DNA of 5,120 nucleotides from CAYYNP01 sp964472545 (GTDB lineage: Bacteria > Planctomycetota > Planctomycetia > Pirellulales > Thermoguttaceae). The position numbers and the translations under genes were made by a program. The notes under the pieces are model-generated. The model made no database searches. It saw only the letters and a program-made list of their open reading frames with translations, and was not told where the DNA came from. Location of the stretch: NCBI GenBank assembly GCA_964472545.1, contig CAYYNP010000474.1, forward strand, positions 1 to 5,120. Direction: 5' to 3'. The stretch's first letter is position 1. Every line of letters starts with the position of its first letter. Below, piece by piece: positions 1 through 5,119 of the stretch.

Positions 1-100
1 GATAGTCCTCCTTCGAGAAGAACGTCTGCTGCCGCCGATTCCCCCGCTGCGTCACATGATGCGGGTAGCCCGGAACAACAACTCGTGCCAGTCTTGCCAT
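1..100 (-). CDS. REP-associated tyrosine transposase (RAYT, IS200-like TnpA), N-terminal fragment
   Basis: This is the start of a minus-strand gene cut by the left window edge; 33 codons are visible. Translation from the ATG at 100-98 gives MARLARVVVPGYPHHVTQRG followed by NRRQQTFFSKEDY. The 'P-x-H-H-V-T-Q-R-G-N-R-R-Q' block is the characteristic N-terminus of REP-associated tyrosine transposases, single-domain Y1 HUH-type nucleases related to IS200/IS605 TnpA that act on single-stranded hairpin (REP) DNA. The HUH metal-binding motif and the catalytic tyrosine lie further into the protein, outside the window, so intactness cannot be judged. No Shine-Dalgarno sequence precedes the ATG. The start codon sits at the edge of a perfect inverted repeat (81-109), and a short tandem repeat lies 58-90 bases upstream. 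The family call is firm from the N-terminus; whether the gene is complete and active is unknown. Confidence 0.82.
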   Translation of the reverse strand, partial: MARLARVVVPGYPHHVTQRGNRRQQTFFSKEDY

Positions 101-109
101 GGCACGAGT
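81..109. repeat. Perfect 10-bp inverted repeat over the transposase start codon
   Basis: ACTCGTGCCA (81-90) and TGGCACGAGT (100-109) are exact reverse complements, separated by 9 bases. In the transposase transcript the A of the start codon is the last base of the first arm and the UG falls in the loop, so a folded mRNA would hold the initiation region in a hairpin. IS200 tnpA mRNAs are known to be translationally repressed by a 5' hairpin; a similar role here is inference. It could also be a DNA hairpin recognised by the transposase. Confidence 0.75.
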
Positions 110-157
110 CTAACGGAAACAGCACGATGAGGTCAAGAGGAAACTAGTATGGTGTCC

Positions 158-190
158 CCGGAATAGCCCCCCGGAATAGCCCGGAATAGC
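158..190. repeat. Three copies of CCGGAATAGC upstream of the transposase
   Basis: The decamer CCGGAATAGC occurs at 158-167, 171-180 and 181-190. The first two copies are separated by CCC, and the last two abut. The cluster lies 58-90 bases upstream of the RAYT start codon. RAYT genes are often flanked by short repeats related to their REP targets, but these copies are not themselves palindromic, so a link to the transposase is only inferred from proximity. Slippage at a C-rich site is the plain alternative. Confidence 0.7.
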
Positions 191-380
191 CCTTTCTTCA
201 CCCGACCGGTGGCTCTTTACGGAGCGCCGAACACGTCGCCAACACCATGCGGCAGCGAAATGTCCGCGCTCGAGGGCGCGACGCTCGCCGGAAAATCGAA
301 TCAACCGTCACCAGCAGCGCGCCGCGGCGTACTTCCCCCCAGTTCGTCGGGTGGCGAAAGCACTTTATTCGCTTGCCAGC

Positions 381-469
381 TTTGGCGAGACCTGATAAGA
401 TACCCGTCATGGCCTTCTGCCATGTACGTGATGCTGATGTAACTTTTGGTGAGCCGATAAGATGCCCGT
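381..469. repeat. Pair of imperfect direct repeats flanking a hairpin
   Basis: The segments 381-407 and 445-469 align as TTTGG(C/T)GAG, then a 1-2 base difference, then GATAAGAT(A/G)CCCGT. The shared core GATAAGAT(A/G)CCCGT is at 394-407 and 456-469. Immediately after the first copy a hairpin is formed by CATGGC (408-413) and GCCATG (419-424), with loop CTTCT; CGT (405-407) and ACG (426-428) extend it across one bulged base. The second copy has no equivalent hairpin. Function is unknown; a degraded dispersed repeat or a duplicated binding site are both possible. Confidence 0.6.
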
Positions 470-597
470 TGGGTGCCTGAGAAAAAGACACTGGCCGCGT
501 GTATAGTCGTGGACCGGCTCCGGCCGGCCACGGATCACACAACCCGGGGTCCAGGTCGCCCCCCTTGCAATAACGGGCTCCCAAAAAATCCATCACC

Positions 598-630
598 ACG
601 GCATTGCGGCGGAGGGCCGTTTTTTGTTTC
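598..630 (+). terminator. Intrinsic-terminator-like hairpin with T-tract, 5' of larE
   Basis: A short GC-rich hairpin, CGGC (607-610), loop GGAGG, GCCG (616-619), is followed at once by TTTTTTGTTTC (620-630). An alternative stem is ACGGC (598-602) with GCCGT (616-620). Both end in the same T-tract, the standard layout of a factor-independent terminator on the plus strand. No gene lies upstream on that strand, so it would end either an unannotated small RNA or a larE leader transcript. The stem is only 4-5 bp, so strength is uncertain. Confidence 0.55.
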
Positions 631-696
631 TTGCCGCGGGACCGTCTCTTCCCGGTTCCGCATCGACACTGCCCACCTTCATCCTCCCGATAGACC

Positions 697-1548
697 ATGA
701 ACGAACTCTCTGCGGAACTGGCTGCGAAACGCGGTCGGCTGTTGGATCTGTTGCGAAGTTACGGCACTTGTGCCGTGGCGTTTTCCGGAGGGCTCGACAG
801 CACGGTATTGGCCAAGGCGGCCCAATTGGCGCTGGGCAAAAAAGCCGTCGCGGTGACCGGCGTCAGCGCCAGCCTGGCCGTGGGCGAACTCGACGAAGCC
901 AAAGAGATCGCCCGGCAGATCGGCATCCGCCACGAGGTGATCGAGACGGGCGAGTTGTCGATCGCCGAGTATCAACAAAACACGGCCAATCGCTGCTACC
1001 ACTGCAAGACGGAGTTGTTCGCCCAGGTCGAGCAGATTGCCAAGCAGATGGACGTCGACGTGGTGGCCGACGGCAGCAACCGCGACGATCACGGCGAGCA
1101 CCGCCCGGGCATCCGTGCGGCAAAGGACCGCAAGGTCCGCAGCCCGCTGGCCGAATGTGAATTCACCAAGGCCGAGTTGCGCACGCTGGCCGAACACTGG
1201 GGACTTCCCACCTGGAACAAGCCGGCCACGCCTTGCTTGAGCAGCCGCATTGCCTATGGCGAAAAGGTGACTCGCGAACGGCTGGCGATGATCGATCGGG
1301 CGGAGCGGTTCCTGCGCGAGCAGGGCTTCGAGCCGCTGAGGGTGCGCTATCATCGCGGCGATGTGGCGCGGATCGAGGTGGCGCCGGACGTGCTCGTGAA
1401 GTTCGCCGACGAGGCGTTTCGCCGCGAAGTGGTCGAACAGGTGAAAGCGGCCGGATTCAAGTACGTCTCGCTCGATTTGGAGGGCTTCCGTAGCGGCAGC
1501 CTCAACGAGATCTTGCCGGTCGAGAGTTTGCAGATCGGCGGGCGGTGA
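697..1548 (+). CDS. larE: LarE: ATP-dependent pyridinium-3,5-dicarboxylate mononucleotide sulfurtransferase
   Basis: This 283-residue PP-loop protein matches LarE, which adenylates the carboxylates of pyridinium-3,5-biscarboxylic acid mononucleotide and replaces them with thiocarboxylates in the synthesis of the nickel-pincer nucleotide (NPN) cofactor. The PP-loop SGGLDS is at residues 30-35. Family blocks follow: NRCYHCK (98-104, with Cys100 and Cys103), DGSN-x-DD (125-131), RPG (136-138), and NKPATPCLSSR (174-184). Cys180 aligns with the sacrificial cysteine of Lactiplantibacillus LarE (Cys176), which gives up its sulfur and becomes dehydroalanine. The C-terminus has RYHRGDVARIEV (217-228) and LDLEGFRSGSLNE (259-271), also typical, and the length is normal. 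The ATG is fixed by an in-frame TAG at 691-693 just upstream; no Shine-Dalgarno is visible. No larA, larB or larC is nearby. A related PP-loop sulfur or amide transferase is less likely. Confidence 0.92.
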   Translation: MNELSAELAAKRGRLLDLLRSYGTCAVAFSGGLDSTVLAKAAQLALGKKAVAVTGVSASLAVGELDEAKEIARQIGIRHEVIETGELSIAEYQQNTANRCYHCKTELFAQVEQIAKQMDVDVVADGSNRDDHGEHRPGIRAAKDRKVRSPLAECEFTKAELRTLAEHWGLPTWNKPATPCLSSRIAYGEKVTRERLAMIDRAERFLREQGFEPLRVRYHRGDVARIEVAPDVLVKFADEAFRREVVEQVKAAGFKYVSLDLEGFRSGSLNEILPVESLQIGGR

Positions 1549-1562
1549 CATACCGCGGGTGG

Positions 1563-1589
1563 CTGGGGCAAATCGCAGCGGTGCCCCAG
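1563..1589. terminator. Hairpin between convergent larE and kinase genes
   Basis: CTGGGGCA (1563-1570) and TGCCCCAG (1582-1589) form a perfect 8-bp stem with an 11-base loop. It lies in the 51-base gap between two convergent stop codons, where a bidirectional terminator is expected. There is no T-tract on either strand, so it is not a canonical intrinsic terminator; it may slow polymerase or protect 3' ends. Confidence 0.45.
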
Positions 1590-1599
1590 GCTGCCGGTG

Positions 1600-3171
1600 C
1601 TAGCGCACGAGCAGGATCGTCAGCAACACCAGGATGACCGCGCAGCCGAGGCCCAAGGCGATCCAGACCCAAAAGGGAGTTTCCTTCGGGTTGCTCGTGC
1701 TCAGGCCGGCCGGTTCCTCGGCCACGGGAGTGCGCGGGCGGGCGCCGACGGGTACGTTGGTCGTCTCGATTTGGAAGCCGAAACCGGCGTCGTCCGCCTT
1801 CGGAGCGGCCGCAGGGACCAGTTGCAGATCGGCGAAGATTCCCGACCCCGGTATCGCAGCGTCCGGCCGCGCGCCGGGTGCCGGTCTGGCCCCCTTGATC
1901 GTATCCCGCCCCAAATTCGACGCCGTATCTTTGGCACTCTGATCGGCCGGCCTTGGCGCGGGCGTCGGAAGCCCCGAATCGCGTCGCGGCGGCCGAGCGC
2001 CGGGGCCTTCTCGTCGCGGCGCCGGCGCGGCGCGCTGTGGTGCCGCGGCGCGGGCAGCCCTGGCGGCGGCGGCCAACCGGGTCGACGATGACCCGCCGCT
2101 GCCGGGTGAATCGACGGTGTGGCCGTGCTTCGCCAGCCAAGCGCTCAGCGCCTCGGCCACTTCCCAGGCCGTTTGGATCCGCACGTCGCGCTTCTTGGTC
2201 ATCATCCGATCGCAGATCTCGAGCAGATCGGCCGGGGCGTCCGGGCGGTCTTCGATAATGCTCGGCGGGGTCTCCCTTTGATGGGCCATCAGACGCTGCG
2301 GCAGCGTTCCCTCGGGAAACGGCGGATGGCCGGTCAACAGGAAGTAGAGCGAACACCCCAAGCTGTAGATGTCGGCCCGGGCGTCGACGCCGTGGCTGTC
2401 GAGCGCTTGCTCGGGAGCCAGGTAGTCGGCCGTTCCCAATACGTTCTCGTCGTAGGCCACCGTCAACGAAGCCCGATCCTCGTTGGCGAACCGGGCCAGG
2501 CCCAGATCGAGCACTTTGACCACGCCCTTGCGGTCCAAGAGCAGGTTGGCCGGCTTGACGTCGCGGTGGATCAGTCCGGCCTGATGGGCGTGGGCCAGGC
2601 CTTCGGCTGCCTGGCGGATATAGTCGGCCGCCGCGGCATAGTCCAGCGGTCCGTCCTGCCGGACGGTCGCCTGCAGGTCGCGACCCTCGACGTATTCCAT
2701 CACCAGATAGTGGATCTGGCCGTCGTTGTCGCTGTCGACGTCGTACGCCCGGACGATGTTCGGATGATCCAAGGCGGCGGCGGCTTGGGCCTCGCGATGG
2801 AATCGCGCCAGATAGGAAGAGTCGGCCACGCGGTCCTTGGGCAGGACCTTGATGGCCACGCGGCGGCGCATCACGACGTGCTCGGCCAGGTAGACGGAAC
2901 TCATACCGCCGGTGCCCAGGTGGTCCAGCAGTTTGTGAAGCTTGAGAAAGAACCCCTTGTGGCGGCCTTCGAGCAGCTTGTCGCATTGCCAGCGAGTCAG
3001 CAAGTCGGCGTCGATCAGCTTATCGACGACCAGATCCGTATCGTCGTCGTCGATCGGCCGGCCGCCGTCTTGCTGCTTCAGTTCCAGCAGGGCGTCGTCG
3101 AGTTGGTCTGCTTCGACCAACCCGCTTCGCCGAACCAGATCCAAAAACGTGTCGACTCGAACCTTGGCCAT
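1600..3171 (-). CDS. Tail-anchored serine/threonine protein kinase, planctomycete type
   Basis: This 523-residue Hanks-type Ser/Thr kinase is numbered from the ATG at 3171-3169. Residues 1-75 form an N-terminal segment (FLDLVRRSGLV ... LLTRWQCDKLLEGRHKGFFL) that I associate with planctomycete kinases. The kinase domain spans about 78-350: glycine loop LGTGGMSSV (85-93), VAIK lysine K108, alpha-C glutamate E127, catalytic loop HRDVKPAN (202-209, Asp204), DLG in place of DFG (Asp222), APE (252-254) and the alpha-F aspartate D267. All catalytic residues are present. A Pro/Ala/Arg-rich linker follows (about 353-498), then one hydrophobic helix (about 500-522) ending almost at the C-terminus, so the kinase should face the cytoplasm with no extracellular sensor. 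A GTG two codons upstream (3177) is an alternative start; an in-frame TAA five codons above that excludes longer forms. No Shine-Dalgarno is seen. Substrates are unknown. Confidence 0.95.
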   Translation of the reverse strand: MAKVRVDTFLDLVRRSGLVEADQLDDALLELKQQDGGRPIDDDDTDLVVDKLIDADLLTRWQCDKLLEGRHKGFFLKLHKLLDHLGTGGMSSVYLAEHVVMRRRVAIKVLPKDRVADSSYLARFHREAQAAAALDHPNIVRAYDVDSDNDGQIHYLVMEYVEGRDLQATVRQDGPLDYAAAADYIRQAAEGLAHAHQAGLIHRDVKPANLLLDRKGVVKVLDLGLARFANEDRASLTVAYDENVLGTADYLAPEQALDSHGVDARADIYSLGCSLYFLLTGHPPFPEGTLPQRLMAHQRETPPSIIEDRPDAPADLLEICDRMMTKKRDVRIQTAWEVAEALSAWLAKHGHTVDSPGSGGSSSTRLAAAARAARAAAPQRAAPAPRREGPGARPPRRDSGLPTPAPRPADQSAKDTASNLGRDTIKGARPAPGARPDAAIPGSGIFADLQLVPAAAPKADDAGFGFQIETTNVPVGARPRTPVAEEPAGLSTSNPKETPFWVWIALGLGCAVILVLLTILLVR

Positions 3172-3342
3172 CGCCACACCGAAACTGTCTTACGGCATAA
3201 TGAACTGTGATGCTGCGCGAAAGACGTCGGCCAAGAGGAGAAATAGGAATAAGCCGGCCGACAATCGCTCCTTCGCGCGGGAACCCCCCGCTGATGCGCA
3301 TTTATCGTACCATGGATGCCCGGAGGATACCAGCTTCCGCCA

Positions 3343-3390
3343 TTGCCGTAAACCGCCTAAATCGCTAGGCCTTTGCACTTACGGTGGCAA
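3343..3390. repeat. Nested imperfect hairpin in the kinase upstream region
   Basis: Outer arms TTGCC (3343-3347) and GGCAA (3386-3390) enclose GTAA (3348-3351) and TTAC (3379-3382), which in turn enclose GCCTA (3355-3359) and TAGGC (3366-3370) around a 6-base loop. The whole is a 14-bp interrupted stem about 170 bases upstream of the Ser/Thr kinase start. It could be an operator, a leader RNA structure or chance. Confidence 0.45.
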
Positions 3391-3534
3391 GAAAGGGATC
3401 GTAGCTATCGTGCGGGCTGTGCAGCAGCAAGTCGTTCCGTGAGGCTGTGCCGACCCACTCTAGACGGGTGCCCGCCGGCATTGCGGCTGCTAGAGAGCGC
3501 CCCGAGAGCAGTGGCTTACCGCGCCACGATTCGA

Positions 3535-3564
3535 CCGATTCCCCGCCCGCCGATTCCCCGTCCC
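3535..3564. repeat. Tandem 15-bp duplication
   Basis: CCGATTCCCCGCCCG (3535-3549) is followed directly by CCGATTCCCCGTCCC (3550-3564), with 13 of 15 positions identical. It lies 41 bases past the histidine kinase stop codon. Replication slippage is the simplest explanation. Confidence 0.7.
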
Positions 3565-3591
3565 TGGCCCAAATTCTCGTGACTTCGGCTG

Positions 3592-3617
3592 CGACACATT
3601 TCGTTCAGAGTGTGTCG
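3592..3617 (-). terminator. Inverted repeat over the histidine kinase stop codon
   Basis: CGACACA (3592-3598) and TGTGTCG (3611-3617) are perfect reverse complements with a 12-base loop that contains the TGA stop (3607-3605, minus). No T-tract follows on the minus strand, so terminator function is uncertain; it may simply stabilise the 3' end of the transcript. Confidence 0.35.
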
Positions 3618-4465
3618 GACGGAATCGGCAGATTAGAGATCGGGTTGGTGGGCATTGTGATCGGCGCGGCGACCGGCGACTGTGGCTTGGGCGCCGACTT
3701 CTGGGCTCTTGCCACCGTCGGCAGCTTCAACGTGAAGGCCGTGCCCTTGCCCACCGTGCTTTGCACCTGGATGCGGCCTCGATGGGCTTCGATGATGTCG
3801 CGACACATCGAGAGGCCCAAGCCGGTGCCACCCTTGCCGCTGGCATCCGGGCCGCTCTTGGTGGTGTAGAAGGAGTCGAAGATCCGCGGTAGCTTCTCTG
3901 CCGGGATGCCACACCCGTAGTCGCGGATTACCAGATCGATCATCTCGTTTTCGGCGTCGTGCACGAGCTTAATCAACAGCCGCCCGCCGCGGGGCATCGC
4001 CTGCCGGGCGTTGATCAACATGTTCAGCAGGACCTGTTGGATCTGGTTGGCGTTGACCATCGCTTCGGGGACCGGCCGGAACGACTTGTCGACGGCGATC
4101 CGGTACTTGTTCATCTCGCGTTCAAGCAGCAGCAAGGAATTCTCGACCAGCTTGGTCAGATCGGTCGGTTCTTGACCGGCGGTTTGCTTTCGTGCCATGC
4201 CCAGTACGGTGTTGGTGATCTTCGCCGCCCGGTTGCCCGCCGCGAAGATCTTCTCCAGGCACTTATCCCGCGTGGGCGTGTCTTTGTGGCGCATGCCCAT
4301 CTTGGCGTAGTTGATCACGGTCATCAACACGTTGTTGAATTCGTGCGTGGTCGTGCCGAGCAACTCGCCTAGGGCCGTCAGGTTTTGGGCCTGGGCCAGT
4401 TGCTGTTTGAGAACTTCGACCTGCTCTCGCAGGGCCACACATTCATCGTTGCCGCTTGTCGCCAC
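3605..4465 (-). CDS. Soluble two-component sensor histidine kinase without a sensor domain
   Basis: This 286-residue protein autophosphorylates a histidine and would pass the phosphate to a response regulator. A short coiled-coil-like helix (about 10-35) leads into the dimerisation and phosphoacceptor domain, with H-box TTTHEFNNVL (38-47), phosphoacceptor His41. The HATPase domain follows: N-box NMLINARQAM (148-157, Asn152), G1 box DYGCGIP (182-188), F-box IFDSFYTTK (195-203) and G2 box GKGGTGLGL (210-218). Every catalytic box is intact. The 'HEFNN' form of the H-box resembles NtrB-like and PAS-linked kinases rather than the usual 'HE-x-R-x-P' type. No membrane segment and no PAS, GAF or HAMP domain is present. 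A Pro/Ala-rich tail (about 253-286) ends the protein. The GTG start is supported by GGGGAG (4477-4472) six bases upstream. No response regulator lies in the window, so it is an orphan here; its input probably comes from a partner protein. Confidence 0.92.
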   Translation of the reverse strand: MATSGNDECVALREQVEVLKQQLAQAQNLTALGELLGTTTHEFNNVLMTVINYAKMGMRHKDTPTRDKCLEKIFAAGNRAAKITNTVLGMARKQTAGQEPTDLTKLVENSLLLLEREMNKYRIAVDKSFRPVPEAMVNANQIQQVLLNMLINARQAMPRGGRLLIKLVHDAENEMIDLVIRDYGCGIPAEKLPRIFDSFYTTKSGPDASGKGGTGLGLSMCRDIIEAHRGRIQVQSTVGKGTAFTLKLPTVARAQKSAPKPQSPVAAPITMPTNPISNLPIPSDTL

Positions 4466-4471
4466 CGATTG

Positions 4472-4477
4472 CTCCCC
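4472..4477 (-). promoter_or_regulatory. Shine-Dalgarno for the histidine kinase
   Basis: Read on the minus strand, GGGGAG ends six bases before the GTG at 4465. This spacing decides the GTG start in the absence of a nearby ATG. Confidence 0.7.
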
Positions 4478-4482
4478 ACTCT

Positions 4483-4499
4483 GGCCAGAATGCCTGGCC
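4483..4499. repeat. Hairpin just upstream of the histidine kinase ribosome site
   Basis: GGCCAG (4483-4488) and CTGGCC (4494-4499) form a perfect 6-bp stem with a 5-base loop. On the histidine kinase transcript it ends five bases before the Shine-Dalgarno sequence. It could be an operator or an mRNA structure affecting translation; chance is also possible in GC-rich DNA. Confidence 0.45.
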
Positions 4500-4634
4500 G
4501 TCAGAATTCCTCGCGAAACACTAAGCCCCCTACTTGCCCCACCATGAGAGTTCTCTCTGCCTTTCCGAAATTCCGTGCCTTAACCTTATGCGGGAGAACC
4601 ACTTAGCCCTGCGTCCGGTATCGTCGAACTCGTG

Positions 4635-4663
4635 TCGGCAACTGAAACCCAAGCCGCTATAAT
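4635..4663 (+). promoter_or_regulatory. Sigma-70-like promoter of the 86-codon gene
   Basis: A perfect -10 hexamer TATAAT (4658-4663) is preceded, at exactly 17 bases, by TCGGCA (4635-4640), which matches four of six positions of TTGACA. Transcription would start near 4670 and give a leader of about 48 bases before the ATG at 4718. TATAAT is rare in DNA this GC-rich, and its position directly ahead of a gene with a good ribosome site supports the call. Confidence 0.65.
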
Positions 4664-4705
4664 CCGAGCGATGCGAACTCACCCCGTGACGGATACTGGG
4701 GTTCT

Positions 4706-4710
4706 GGAGA
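4706..4710 (+). promoter_or_regulatory. Shine-Dalgarno for the 86-codon gene
   Basis: GGAGA lies seven bases before the ATG at 4718, an ideal spacing, and supports this start. Confidence 0.7.
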
Positions 4711-4717
4711 AGCTGGG

Positions 4718-4978
4718 ATGCACACGATAGGCTTATTGGAGCAGGCGATCGATCTCGCGCGGCGATCGGGCTACGAACTCCGGCAGGAATGGCTCGGTGG
4801 CATGGACAGCGGCGGATGCGAGATCAACGGCCGCAAGGTCCTCTTTCTCGACTTGGCCCTGCCGCCCTCCGACCAACTCGAACAGGCTCTCGGCGCCCTG
4901 CGGCACGATCCCGAGGCCGTCGGCTTGCCGATGCCGCACGAGTTGCGAGATCTGCTTCAAGTCCGCAAGAGCGCATGA
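4718..4978 (+). CDS. Small conserved-looking protein of unknown function
   Basis: An 86-residue soluble protein that I cannot assign to a named family. It begins with a predicted helix (residues 3-17, LLEQAIDLARRSGYE), then 'REW'-like QEWLGGMDSGGCEINGRK (23-40), a hydrophobic strand VLFLDLALPP (41-50), a helix DQLEQALGALRHD (52-64) and a Pro/Leu-rich end. The alternation of amphipathic helix, glycine-rich turn with one cysteine (Cys34) and buried strand looks like a real compact alpha/beta fold. Coding status is supported by a TATAAT promoter, a GGAGA ribosome site at correct spacing and normal amino acid composition. There is no signal peptide or membrane segment. It is transcribed divergently from the histidine kinase across a 252-bp gap. 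I believe similar short proteins occur in planctomycetes, but I cannot confirm this without a search. Confidence 0.78.
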   Translation: MHTIGLLEQAIDLARRSGYELRQEWLGGMDSGGCEINGRKVLFLDLALPPSDQLEQALGALRHDPEAVGLPMPHELRDLLQVRKSA

Positions 4979-5080
4979 CGGCACTTCCAAGAGACGTAAG
5001 CATTCGTCTAACCCGTTCGTAGTGCCTGGGTTCATCCGGGCCGTGCAGCGGAATCCCGCGAAAGGCCGCATGAAGGGCTT

Positions 5081-5119
5081 GTCGACTTAATCGACTCGGC
5101 TTTCTTGATGTACGCCGAG
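5081..5119. repeat. Two adjoining small inverted repeats at the right edge
   Basis: GTCGA (5081-5085) pairs with TCGAC (5091-5095), and CTCGGC (5095-5100) pairs with GCCGAG (5114-5119) across a 13-base loop. They share one base, so the two stems compete at 5095. They lie 100-140 bases past the small gene's stop and lack a run of T on the plus strand, so a terminator is possible but unconvincing. Nothing else is seen between 4979 and 5120. Confidence 0.35.

Larger units (their letters stand above)
101..696. other. 596-bp region without a credible gene
   Basis: Open frames exist here on both strands, but none shows a recognisable domain, a convincing ribosome binding site or normal-looking protein composition; they are rich in Arg, Pro, Ser and Cys, as out-of-frame GC-rich sequence is. 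The region holds the CCGGAATAGC repeats, a pair of diverged direct repeats (381-407 and 445-469) around a hairpin (405-428), a weak TATAGT element (502-507) and a terminator-like hairpin (598-630). It separates the transposase from larE and is probably a regulatory or former mobile-element flank. Confidence 0.6.
3178..3604. other. 427-bp intergenic region between the two kinase genes
   Basis: No credible gene is seen; short frames on both strands lack domains and ribosome sites. The region must hold the kinase promoter (read on minus), but no clear -35/-10 pair stands out. It contains a nested fold at 3343-3390, a second inverted repeat CTCTAG/CTAGAG (3458-3463 and 3490-3495) enclosing a small TGCC/GGCA hairpin (3469-3480), and a tandem 15-bp duplication at 3535-3564. 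The length of the gap argues against co-transcription of the histidine kinase and the Ser/Thr kinase. Confidence 0.55.

Noticed and set aside
198..698. Minus-strand open frame of 166 codons in the left gene-free region
   Set aside because: The product is rich in Arg, Cys and Gly with no domain, no ribosome site is apparent, and it crosses the terminator-like hairpin and repeat structures.
679..1551. Minus-strand open frame of 290 codons opposite larE
   Set aside because: It is the antisense shadow of larE, which has clear family motifs from end to end.
1502..2986. Minus-strand open frame of 494 codons overlapping the kinase
   Set aside because: It is a shifted frame of the kinase, with very high Arg/Gly/Pro content and no domain; it also runs into larE in antisense.
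2119..3210. Long plus-strand open frame of 363 codons opposite the Ser/Thr kinase
   Set aside because: It is fully antisense to a kinase with every catalytic motif intact. Its product has no recognisable domain, and such frames arise from codon bias in GC-rich DNA.
3190..3378. 62-codon minus-strand frame ending just before the kinase, with a hydrophobic C-terminal stretch
   Set aside because: No ribosome site, unusual composition, and it spans the nested hairpin; the hydrophobic stretch is short and interrupted by charged residues.
4671..4730. 19-residue leader peptide overlapping the start of the 86-codon gene
   Set aside because: It would start almost at the predicted transcription start with no ribosome site, and it has no run of regulatory codons.
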